Source: an uncultured Opitutaceae bacterium
Lineage (GTDB): Bacteria; Verrucomicrobiota; Verrucomicrobiia; Opitutales; Opitutaceae
Length of the DNA: 5,609 bases
NCBI GenBank assembly: GCA_903885525.1
Contig: CAISJA010000169.1
Coordinates: 1 to 5,609 of the forward strand
Direction of reading: 5' to 3'
In this document: positions 1 to 5,094 of the stretch, piece after piece
Numbering within the stretch: the first letter of the stretch is position 1
How the letters are laid out: each line of letters begins with the position of its first letter
Position numbers and translations under genes: made by a program
The notes under the pieces: model-generated
The model's database searches: none
What the model was told of the DNA's origin: nothing
The model's input: the letters and a program-made list of their open reading frames with translations, nothing else

Positions 1-291
1 CTCGCCCTCTGCGCCGCCCTGGGCCTCGCCTTCATCCTGATCGTGCCGGGCCTGCTCGAGGTGATTGACGGCGGCTTGGACTTTCCGGGCTTTCTCCGCC
101 GCTACGGCCTCGCCCTCGCGGGTGAGGCGGCCGCCTGCGCCGCGCTGGCCTGGTTTGCCCGCTCCTCCCGCGAGGCGGACTTCAGCGCCCGCCACGCCAT
201 CGATATCGAGACCATCGGCCTCTACTGGCACTTCGTCGACATCGTCTGGATCGTTATCTTCACCGCCGTCTACCTGATCGAGTACCTCTGA
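1..291 (+). CDS. ctaE: Cytochrome c oxidase subunit III, C-terminal part (5' truncated by window)
   Basis: Frame 1 is open from the window edge to a TGA at 289-291 and gives the last 96 residues of a membrane protein. The end, GLYWHFVDIVWIVIF, is the hallmark last helix of heme-copper oxidase subunit III (family motif YWHFVDVVW). It is preceded by a loop, FSARHAIDIETIG, matching the family's F(S/T)xxHHFGxEA segment. Three hydrophobic stretches are visible (about residues 1-22, 35-55 and 73-94 of the fragment). Subunit III is a non-catalytic core subunit in the cytoplasmic membrane that stabilises subunit I and supports proton pumping. The gene lies upstream of subunit IV in the same direction, as expected for a ctaCDEF-type operon. 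Oddity: the penultimate helix lacks the usual HGLHV histidines and reads YGLALAGEAAACAALAWF instead. A GTG at position 43 is an internal codon, not the start. Confidence 0.9.
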   Translation, partial: LALCAALGLAFILIVPGLLEVIDGGLDFPGFLRRYGLALAGEAAACAALAWFARSSREADFSARHAIDIETIGLYWHFVDIVWIVIFTAVYLIEYL

Positions 292-433
292 AGTCCAAAG
301 GAAAAATGAGAGTAAAGGTGCCCGTTACCCACTCTTTCCTGTATTCTTCATCGTTCTCTCCTCTCGCCATAGATTCAGCCAAAGCAGCCCTTCCCCCTCT
401 CCCTTTCCACTTTCACTTTCCCCTGCTTCCCCC
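292..433 (+). other. Pyrimidine-rich spacer between oxidase subunits III and IV, with a small possible ORF
   Basis: This 142-base spacer is unusually long for neighbouring subunit genes. From about 391 to 433 it is almost pure C/T (40 of 43 bases). No Shine-Dalgarno sequence precedes the subunit IV start. A 43-codon reading frame runs from ATG 306 (AAAGG at 297-301 just before it) to TGA 435-437, overlapping the subunit IV ATG as ATGA. Its product, beginning MRVKVPVTHSFLYSS, resembles no family I know. Its third codon positions are far less GC-rich than the neighbouring genes, so it is probably not a real protein gene, though a coupling leader ORF is conceivable. I see no clear promoter or terminator here. 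Confidence 0.4.
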
Positions 434-787
434 ATGACCGCCACCATCGCCCCGGCCCAGGCCGAGCCCAGCAAGCTCCACATCTATGTCCAGATCGCCA
501 TGACCCTGGCGGTCATCACCGGCGTCGAGATCATGCTGGTCTATCTGCCCCTGGCCCGCGGCATTCTCTTCGCCGCCCTGGCCCTGCTCTCCGCCATCAA
601 GTTCATGTTCGTGATCTTCTACTTCATGCACCTGAAGTGGGACAAGGTGTTCTGCACGATCCTGTTTTTCATCGGCCTGATCCTGGCCGGCGGCACCATG
701 TGGGCATTGCTTCACCTCTTCGGCGCCGAAGCCAGCAAGCCGCTCTCCGCCGCCGCGCTGGATTTCGCCCGCAGCAGGATGGCCTGA
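434..787 (+). CDS. ctaF: Cytochrome c oxidase subunit IV (small caa3/CyoD-like subunit)
   Basis: This 117-residue protein has three predicted membrane helices (about residues 16-39, 43-66 and 72-96), a short polar N-terminus and a 20-residue tail. The second helix runs into FYFMHLKWD (62-70), the conserved signature of prokaryotic cytochrome c oxidase subunit IV. The TGVE in helix 1 and the lysine at 56 also fit the family. This is an accessory subunit of the membrane-bound terminal oxidase that reduces O2 to water, and it aids assembly and stability of the complex. The length is normal for the family. The ATG at 434 is chosen because the hydrophobic region begins soon after it; it has no Shine-Dalgarno sequence but follows a C/T tract. 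It follows subunit III and ends before a terminator, so it is probably the last gene of the oxidase operon. The symbol follows Bacillus naming. Confidence 0.88.
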   Translation: MTATIAPAQAEPSKLHIYVQIAMTLAVITGVEIMLVYLPLARGILFAALALLSAIKFMFVIFYFMHLKWDKVFCTILFFIGLILAGGTMWALLHLFGAEASKPLSAAALDFARSRMA

Positions 788-808
788 GCCCGCTCCCTTT
801 GCCCCGGC

Positions 809-840
809 AAGCCGCGCCGCCCGTGCGGCTTTTTCTTTTC
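809..840 (+). terminator. Rho-independent terminator after the oxidase operon
   Basis: A perfect 7-bp stem AAGCCGC (809-815) / GCGGCTT (825-831) with a 9-base loop runs into TTTTCTTTTC. It starts 21 bases after the subunit IV stop codon and separates the oxidase operon from ctaG, which suggests that ctaG has its own promoter or depends on read-through. Confidence 0.75.
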
Positions 841-867
841 CGTGGCGGCCCTGGCTTCGCGCCGCCC

Positions 868-930
868 GGCGGGACGCGGCGGTCCCGCCCCGATTTCTTC
901 GTGTTCATTCGTGCCCATTCGTGGTTGATA
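868..930. repeat. Intergenic composite element: perfect hairpin plus three 10-base tandem units
   Basis: Left half: GGCGGGAC (868-875) and GTCCCGCC (882-889) form a perfect 8-bp stem around the 6-base loop GCGGCG, with no T-tract after it. Right half: three imperfect 10-base units, TTCGTGTTCA (898-907), TTCGTGCCCA (908-917) and TTCGTGGTTG (918-927), share the core TTCGTG. From memory, ATTCGTG-type tandem strings recur between genes in many environmental genomes, so this looks like one copy of a dispersed non-coding repeat; no second copy is present in this window. It lies between the oxidase terminator and ctaG and ends 33 bases before the ctaG start codon. Confidence 0.55.
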
Positions 931-962
931 ACCGTCCCCCCTTCCCTCCACCCACGCCCCGC

Positions 963-1757
963 ATGATTGACTGGCGCCACTGGCACAATGAACCGTTCCT
1001 CGTCGGGGGGCTGATCTTCCTGGGCTGGCTCTATGCCGTGCTGGCCGGTCCGCTGCGGAGCCGCCTGGCACCCGGCGAGGCCTATCCCCGCCGGGCGGCG
1101 GTGCGGTTCTACCTCGCCCTCGCGATCTTCTACCTCGCCGTCGGCTCCCCCCTCGACCAGGCGGGCGAACGCTTCCTGCTCAGCGCCCACATGCTGCAGC
1201 ACCAGCTGATGATCTACCCGGCGGCCATCCTCTTCCTGCTGGGACTGCCCGGCTGGATGCTCCGTCCGCTCACTTCCCGCGCCAGCCTGCACGGGGTGCT
1301 GGCCTTTCTCACCCGGCCGCTGGTCTGCGCGCTGATCTATGTGCTGACGATCTCGGTCTGGCACCTGCCCTACCTCTACGACTGGGCGCTGCAAAACCGC
1401 ACCGTCCACATCGCGGAACACTTCATGTTCTTCGGCGCCGCCCTGTTCTACTGGTGGCCGCTGCTCAGCCCCGCCGGGGAGTTTCCCCGGGCCAGCCATG
1501 CCTGGCAGATGCTATACCTGCTCGGGGTCGAGATCGGCATGACGCCCATCTTCGCCTACCTCACCTTTTCCCACGATATCCTGTATCCCACCTACGAATA
1601 CGCCCCGCGCCTGACCTGGATGTCCCCCGCCGAGGACCAGTTGCTGGCCGGCTCGATGATGAAGCTCGTGGGCTTCGCCGTGGCGATGGGCGCCTTCGGG
1701 GTGGCCTTCTACCGGTGGCACCAGGCCAACGAGCGCAGCGAAGGTCGCGGCGGTTGA
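963..1757 (+). CDS. ctaG: Cytochrome c oxidase assembly factor CtaG (caa3_CtaG family)
   Basis: This 264-residue polytopic membrane protein belongs to the caa3-type CtaG family, which is needed to mature the copper centre of cytochrome c oxidase subunit I. Family landmarks in order are: SPLD (62-65) after helix 2, SAHMLQHQL (74-82) with its two histidines, WHLPYLYD (133-140), the H149/E152-H153 pair before FYWWPLL (162-168), and SPAEDQLLAGSMM (221-233) leading into the last helix. About seven hydrophobic helices are visible. The conserved histidines are plausible copper ligands (inference). The ATG at 963 is preferred over an in-frame GTG at 921, because that GTG lies inside the TTCGTG repeat and would add 14 proline-rich residues unlike the family N-terminus. 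There is no Shine-Dalgarno sequence, and the leader is C-rich. It lies downstream of the oxidase genes but beyond a terminator. This is not the unrelated Cox11-type protein that is also called CtaG. Confidence 0.9.
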   Translation: MIDWRHWHNEPFLVGGLIFLGWLYAVLAGPLRSRLAPGEAYPRRAAVRFYLALAIFYLAVGSPLDQAGERFLLSAHMLQHQLMIYPAAILFLLGLPGWMLRPLTSRASLHGVLAFLTRPLVCALIYVLTISVWHLPYLYDWALQNRTVHIAEHFMFFGAALFYWWPLLSPAGEFPRASHAWQMLYLLGVEIGMTPIFAYLTFSHDILYPTYEYAPRLTWMSPAEDQLLAGSMMKLVGFAVAMGAFGVAFYRWHQANERSEGRGG

Positions 1758-1772
1758 CCCGGTCCCTCCGGG
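1758..1772 (+). other. Short hairpin directly after the ctaG stop codon
   Basis: CCCGG (1758-1762) and CCGGG (1768-1772) form a 5-bp GC-only stem around TCCCT, starting at the base after the ctaG TGA. No T-tract follows, so it is at best a weak 3'-end structure. The rest of the 117-base convergent gap to the importer operon shows nothing else clear for the + strand. Confidence 0.25.
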
Positions 1773-1859
1773 AAATGACCGGCCACCGGCCCCGAGGCAT
1801 GGCGCAGGCTCAGACCGGGTGGCGTGGTCGGGCGGGGCGGGACGGAGGGCGCTACGGCG

Positions 1860-1888
1860 AAAAAACCGGCCGGCTCAATTGGCCCGGT
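1860..1888 (-). terminator. Rho-independent terminator of the ABC importer operon
   Basis: Read on the minus strand, ACCGGGCC (1888-1881) and GGCCGGT (1871-1865) form a GC-rich stem with one bulged base and a 9-base loop, followed by a run of T (A1860-A1865 on the plus strand). The upstream arm lies inside the last codons of the permease gene, and the stop codon sits in the loop. Position and orientation fit the end of the three-gene operon, facing ctaG. Confidence 0.7.
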
Positions 1889-2645
1889 CGGTGCCCCAGC
1901 GACGGTGCAGCCAGCGTTCCCAGGGAGAGAACAGCACCTTGTCCGCCAGCAGGCCGATGGCGACGAGCACGGCCATGATGCCGATCACCTGCTCCATCGC
2001 GTTCAATTCGCGGCCGTAGTGCAGCAATTGCCCGAGACCGGCCCCGGACAGAATGGTCACAAAGATTTCCGCCGCCATCAGGGAGCGCCAGGCAAAGGCC
2101 CAGCCCTGCTTCATGCCGGTGACGATGAAGGGCAGCGCCGCCGGCAGCATCACCCGCAGCCAGATGTGCAGCCATTTCGAGCCCATCGTGCGGGCGGCCC
2201 GGACGTAGAGCGGATTGACGTTGCGGATCCCGCTTTCCGTGGCGAGCACGACGGACCAGACCGTACCCATCACGACCACAAAGAGCATCGCCAGCTCGGT
2301 CTGGCCGAACCAGAGCAGGGACAGCGGGACCCAGCAGACGCTTGGCAGGCCCTGCAGTCCGAGGGCCAGCAGGCCCACGGTGTCATGCAGAAAGCGGAAC
2401 CGGGCCACGCACAACCCGGTGGGTATGCCGATGAGCAGACCGAGGGCGTAGCCGGCCAGCAGGCGCTTCAGGGTCACGGCCGTCGCCGCCCCCAACGAGC
2501 CGTCGCGGGCCGACTCCCAAAGATACCGGGCGACGCTTTCCGGCGAGGGCACGAGCACGGGCGACCAGAATTTCCGGCCATACGCCCAGTGCCACGCCAT
2601 CAGCAGCAGTCCGAAGAAAACCAGGGCGGTGAAAACGCGCTTCAT
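1875..2645 (-). CDS. ABC importer permease, nitrate/sulfonate/taurine (SsuC/TauC/NrtB) class
   Basis: This 256-residue integral membrane subunit forms the channel of a binding-protein-dependent importer. It has an N-terminal helix (about 4-22), the class-typical PSPESVARYLWE segment (33-44), and several helices between about 60 and 145. The EAA loop RAARTMGSKWLHIWLRVMLP (149-168), ending in LPAALPFIVTG, contacts the ATPase. A last helix sits near residues 220-240. Length and order of elements are normal for the SsuC family. The ATG overlaps the ATPase stop codon by 4 bases (ATGA), and a G-run at 2652-2657 lies 6 bases upstream as a ribosome-binding site, so translation is probably coupled. 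It is the last gene of the operon. Substrate specificity cannot be assigned from a permease. Confidence 0.88.
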   Translation of the reverse strand: MKRVFTALVFFGLLLMAWHWAYGRKFWSPVLVPSPESVARYLWESARDGSLGAATAVTLKRLLAGYALGLLIGIPTGLCVARFRFLHDTVGLLALGLQGLPSVCWVPLSLLWFGQTELAMLFVVVMGTVWSVVLATESGIRNVNPLYVRAARTMGSKWLHIWLRVMLPAALPFIVTGMKQGWAFAWRSLMAAEIFVTILSGAGLGQLLHYGRELNAMEQVIGIMAVLVAIGLLADKVLFSPWERWLHRRWGTDRAN

Positions 2646-3451
2646 GACTTGCCCCCCGCGACCGGCCGATGGGCCTTCAGGGCCTGGGTGATGGTCGTGG
2701 CGTAGCCTGCCACCTCGACACTGTTGAGCTCGCGCGGACGCGGCAGGCCGATGCGAAACTCCTCCCTGATCCGTCCCGGGTGCGGCGAAAACAGCACCAC
2801 CCGGTCGCCCAGGCTGACCGCCTCACGCACATTGTGGGTCACGAAGACAATGGTGACGCGCCGCTGCGCCCAGATGCGCTGGAGATCGCCGTAAAGCTGC
2901 TCGCGGGTCATGGCGTCGAGCGCCGCGAAGGGCTCGTCCATCAGCAGCACCCGGGGATTGGGTGCCAGGGCGCGGGCCAGCGCCACCCGCTGTTTCATGC
3001 CGCCCGAAAGCTCATGGATGCTGGCGGAGGCGAAGTTCTCCAATCCCACCAGCCGGAGGAAATACTGGGCGACCTCCCGGCGTTCCCTCTCGTGCAAACC
3101 GGGCTTCAGCCGGAGGGCGAACATCAGGTTGCCCACCACATCGAGCCAAGGAAAGAGGGACGACTCCTGGAACATCATCATCCGCTCCCGGCCCGGCTCG
3201 CGCACCACCTTGCCATCGGCCGTCACCAGGCCCTCGTCCGGCTGTTCCAGGCCGGCGATCAGGTTCAGCAGGGTGGATTTGCCGCAGCCGCTGGGCCCGA
3301 CGAGACACACGAATTCGCCCTCCGCCACCTGCAGGCTGACCTGCTCCAGCGCCTGGACCCGGCCGTGCCGCACGGTGGCAAACGACTTGGAGACCCGGTC
3401 GATCTGCAACTTGGCCGGAGGCGGGGCGAGGAGCTCCTGCTGGAGGTTCAT
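2642..3451 (-). CDS. ABC importer ATP-binding protein, SsuB/TauB/NrtD class
   Basis: This 269-residue ATPase powers the importer from the cytoplasmic face. All nucleotide-binding elements are intact: Walker A GPSGCGKST (52-60), Q-loop FQESSLFPW (94-102), signature LSGGMKQR (148-155), Walker B VLLMDEPFAALD (168-179), and the switch histidine in FVTHNVREA (203-211). The QESxLFPW Q-loop and the signature plus Walker B wording are typical of the nitrate/sulfonate/taurine group. The ATG at 3449-3451 overlaps the stop codon of the binding-protein gene as ATGA, and its own stop overlaps the permease start the same way. No Shine-Dalgarno sequence precedes it, so it probably relies on coupling. Length is normal, and no C-terminal regulatory domain is apparent. 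Confidence 0.92.
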   Translation of the reverse strand: MNLQQELLAPPPAKLQIDRVSKSFATVRHGRVQALEQVSLQVAEGEFVCLVGPSGCGKSTLLNLIAGLEQPDEGLVTADGKVVREPGRERMMMFQESSLFPWLDVVGNLMFALRLKPGLHERERREVAQYFLRLVGLENFASASIHELSGGMKQRVALARALAPNPRVLLMDEPFAALDAMTREQLYGDLQRIWAQRRVTIVFVTHNVREAVSLGDRVVLFSPHPGRIREEFRIGLPRPRELNSVEVAGYATTITQALKAHRPVAGGKS

Positions 3452-4413
3452 GGCTGGCCGGAGAACAGGCGGTCCAAGGGAATGGCCTCGCGCAGAAAGC
3501 CCGCGCGGCGGGCATCGGCCACCAGCACCTCAAACTGGGCGCGGGAAACTTTGCCGGTGAAGCGCAGCCGCGGCCAGGCACTGGCCATGAGCGCCGCCGG
3601 CATCGCACGTTTCATCTCCGCAGCGAGCCCGGTGCGCACCAGCTCCCGGGCGGCCTCGGGCTGAAGATTGATCCAGTCGGTCAGCTCCAGGTGGGCCGCT
3701 AGGAATTTTCCGGCCAGCCCGGGATGCCCGCGCAGAAAGTCCGCCCGGGCCACCAGCACCGTGGTGACGGCATCCGCCTGCTCAAGGAAGATGCGGCCCC
3801 CGGCTTCCTGCACCAGCCGCGACACCCACGGCTCCACCGTCCAGGCCGCATCCACCCGCCCGGCTTGGAAAAGGGCCGGCAGATCCGGATTGGCTGTGGT
3901 CCAGATCGTGACATCCCCGCCGGCCAGGGTCGGATGAAAACCCTGCCGGGCCAGCCAGACGCGGGCGGCGACATCCTGGGTATTGCCCAGCTGCGGCGTG
4001 GCGAGCCTGCGCCCCCTGAAATCCGCGGCCGACACGATGCCGCTGCCCTCGCGCACCACCAGGGCGGCCCCGCCTTCCGCAGCCCCGGCCAGAATTCGGA
4101 TCTCCTCGCCCTGCGAGCGGAAGTAGACGTTCAAGGCCGGATTGGGCCCGACGTAGGTCAGGTCGAGGGAGCCGGCCAGCAGCGCCTCCATGGCACCGGG
4201 ACCGGCATTGAAGGCGTACCAACGCACCGTCACCCCCGGTCCGAGCCGCTGCTCGAACCAACCCCGACCCTCCCGGGTCGTCTGCGCCCCGATGACGCCC
4301 TGGGCATGGGTGATGTTGGGAAAATATCCGACCCGCAACACCACCGGCTCCGCCGCAGGCAAAAGCGGCCAGAGCACGGCACCGGCAAGGAGGAGACCAA
4401 AAATTCCGGACAC
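3448..4413 (-). CDS. Periplasmic substrate-binding protein, NMT1/SsuA-like
   Basis: This 321-residue protein captures the substrate for the ABC importer. After a hydrophobic N-terminus (3-19) with a likely cleavage region around PAAEP, the mature part begins LRVGYFPNITHAQ (26-38). It continues with FNAGPGAMEALLAGSLDL (68-85), YVGPNPALN (87-95), LATPQLGNTQDVA (137-149) and AAWTVEPWVSRL (189-200), the pattern of the aliphatic-sulfonate/nitrate/taurine binding proteins. The true ligand is unknown; no sulfonatase, nitrate reductase or desulfurisation gene lies in the window. The start is GTG at 4413, the only start codon between an in-frame TAG (4423-4425) and the conserved region. It has no Shine-Dalgarno sequence. 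The predicted signal peptide is odd in lacking any Lys/Arg before its hydrophobic core. It is the first gene of the minus-strand operon, divergent from the Fur-like gene. Confidence 0.85.
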   Translation of the reverse strand: MSGIFGLLLAGAVLWPLLPAAEPVVLRVGYFPNITHAQGVIGAQTTREGRGWFEQRLGPGVTVRWYAFNAGPGAMEALLAGSLDLTYVGPNPALNVYFRSQGEEIRILAGAAEGGAALVVREGSGIVSAADFRGRRLATPQLGNTQDVAARVWLARQGFHPTLAGGDVTIWTTANPDLPALFQAGRVDAAWTVEPWVSRLVQEAGGRIFLEQADAVTTVLVARADFLRGHPGLAGKFLAAHLELTDWINLQPEAARELVRTGLAAEMKRAMPAALMASAWPRLRFTGKVSRAQFEVLVADARRAGFLREAIPLDRLFSGQP

Positions 4414-4518
4414 AGCCGCACACTACGCGGGAAGCGAACCCGGTTCAACGCCGAAGAGCCCAGTCCAATTTGCCTTCGCCACTCATTTCTGCGACCCACC
4501 GCGAGATGCAATCTGTCA

Positions 4519-4524
4519 TATAAT
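4519..4524 (+). promoter_or_regulatory. Likely -10 box (TATAAT) of the Fur-like/suf promoter
   Basis: An exact TATAAT lies in a short AT-rich island within otherwise GC-rich DNA, 64 bases before the regulator's ATG. I see no good TTGACA-like -35 at the right distance (4496-4501 reads CCACCG), which fits a promoter needing an activator or another sigma-factor contact. The predicted transcription start, around 4531-4533, would fall inside the inverted repeat. Confidence 0.5.
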
Positions 4525-4540
4525 TAGAATAGTTCTAATT
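4522..4540. promoter_or_regulatory. Fur-family operator candidate (Irr/PerR-like box)
   Basis: The 19-base AATTAGAATAGTTCTAATT is a perfect 8-bp inverted repeat around TAG. Its inner part, TTAGAA-N3-TTCTAA, resembles the iron control element bound by Irr in alphaproteobacteria. Aligned to the PerR box TTATAATnATTATAA it matches 12 of 14 defined positions. It overlaps the TATAAT box and the likely transcription start of the adjacent Fur-family gene, the classic arrangement for autorepression. The divergent importer operon starts 109 bases to the left and could also be affected. That the neighbouring regulator binds here is inference. Confidence 0.65.
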
Positions 4541-4588
4541 CCTTCTTGAAACCGAGTCCCATTTGAATTTCGTGGTGGGCACCTCGTC

Positions 4589-5050
4589 ATGGCGACCCAT
4601 ACAGAATTTCAGGAGGCCCTTCTCCATAAGCTCAGTGACAGCGGTCTGCGCTCCACTCCGCAGCGTGAAGTGGTCTTCAAGGTGATGCTGCAAAAACGCG
4701 ACCACCCGACCGCTGACGAAGTCTTCGCCCGGGTGAAGTCCGCCATGCCGTCCATCTCGCTGGCCACGGTTTATAACTGCCTCGACACCCTCGTTTCGTG
4801 CGGATTGATCCGCCAAGTCAATTTCGAACGGGGCCCAACCCGCTACTGCCCCAATCTGCACCCACACGCGCATTTTCACGATCTGCAGACTGGCTCCACC
4901 CATGACATCGACCTGCCGCCCGGCCTGATCGATCAGGTCAAAACCATTTTGCCCGAAGGCTATGACGCCTCCTCCGTGGAAATCATCTTCCGGGGCAAGA
5001 CCAGCTTCGCCGCCGCCTCCGCGATCCTCCCCGCCACCGGCCAGAACTAA
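4589..5050 (+). CDS. Fur-superfamily transcriptional regulator, Irr/PerR-like, without zinc CxxC motifs
   Basis: This 153-residue protein has a winged-helix DNA-binding domain (about 8-82) with LRSTPQREVVF (20-30), HPTADEVF (39-46) and recognition helix SISLATVYNCLDTL (55-68), all standard for the Fur family. The dimerisation/metal domain follows. HFHD (95-98) aligns with PerR His91/His93, D108 with PerR Asp104 and H39 with PerR His37. Q100 and S103 replace the first CxxC, and there is no second CxxC before the C-terminus, so no structural Cys4 zinc site is expected. Cys87 replaces PerR Asp85 and forms a Cys-Pro dipeptide before H91, H93, H95 and H97. The tail LPEGYDASSVEIIFRGK resembles alphaproteobacterial Irr, a heme-sensing Fur homologue. 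It probably acts as a repressor or activator of the downstream suf genes and of itself. The ATG is at 4589 with a weak GGTGGG (4574-4579) upstream. The assignment to Fur is firm; the Irr-like role is inference. Confidence 0.88.
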   Translation: MATHTEFQEALLHKLSDSGLRSTPQREVVFKVMLQKRDHPTADEVFARVKSAMPSISLATVYNCLDTLVSCGLIRQVNFERGPTRYCPNLHPHAHFHDLQTGSTHDIDLPPGLIDQVKTILPEGYDASSVEIIFRGKTSFAAASAILPATGQN

Positions 5051-5051
5051 G

Positions 5052-5078
5052 CCCGCACCACCCTTCCCGCACCACCCT
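5052..5078 (+). repeat. 13-base tandem direct repeat in the regulator-sufC spacer
   Basis: CCCGCACCACCCT occurs twice (5052-5064 and 5066-5078), separated by a single T. It starts one base after the regulator's stop codon and fills most of the 44-base spacer before sufC. The rest is CACTTTCCCTTTCCCG, a C/T tract without a Shine-Dalgarno sequence. No terminator is visible, so the two genes are probably co-transcribed. Confidence 0.6.
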
Positions 5079-5094
5079 CACTTTCCCTTTCCCG

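Noticed and set aside
868..889. 8-bp hairpin as a second oxidase-operon terminator
   Set aside because: No T-tract follows the stem, and a good terminator already lies at 809-840.
898..927. The three tandem units as a CRISPR array
   Set aside because: The units are only 10 bases, imperfect and directly adjacent, with no spacers and no cas genes.
921..962. Upstream GTG start for ctaG adding 14 residues
   Set aside because: The GTG belongs to the third TTCGTG repeat unit and the extension is proline-rich. ATG 963 starts directly before the family's tryptophan-rich N-terminus.
669..1499. 276-codon minus-strand open frame across subunit IV, the terminator and ctaG
   Set aside because: It crosses a terminator and a repeat and lies antisense to conserved ctaG; the product is low-complexity.
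1824..2705. 293-codon plus-strand open frame opposite the permease gene
   Set aside because: Its product is Gln/His/Gly-rich with no domain, and it runs antisense to a clear permease. It is a shadow caused by the high GC content.
2669..3664. 331-codon plus-strand open frame opposite the ATPase gene and part of the binding-protein gene
   Set aside because: The opposite strand has complete Walker A, signature and Walker B motifs. The plus-strand product has no recognisable fold or start signal.
4230..4511. Minus-strand frame upstream of the binding protein as a charged N-terminal extension
   Set aside because: It is in a different frame, overlaps the binding-protein coding sequence and does not look like a signal peptide. 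It could matter only if a frameshift error were shown.
3724..4527. 267-codon plus-strand open frame opposite the binding-protein gene, reaching the operator
   Set aside because: It is antisense to a conserved binding protein, runs into the AT-rich control region and has no family resemblance.
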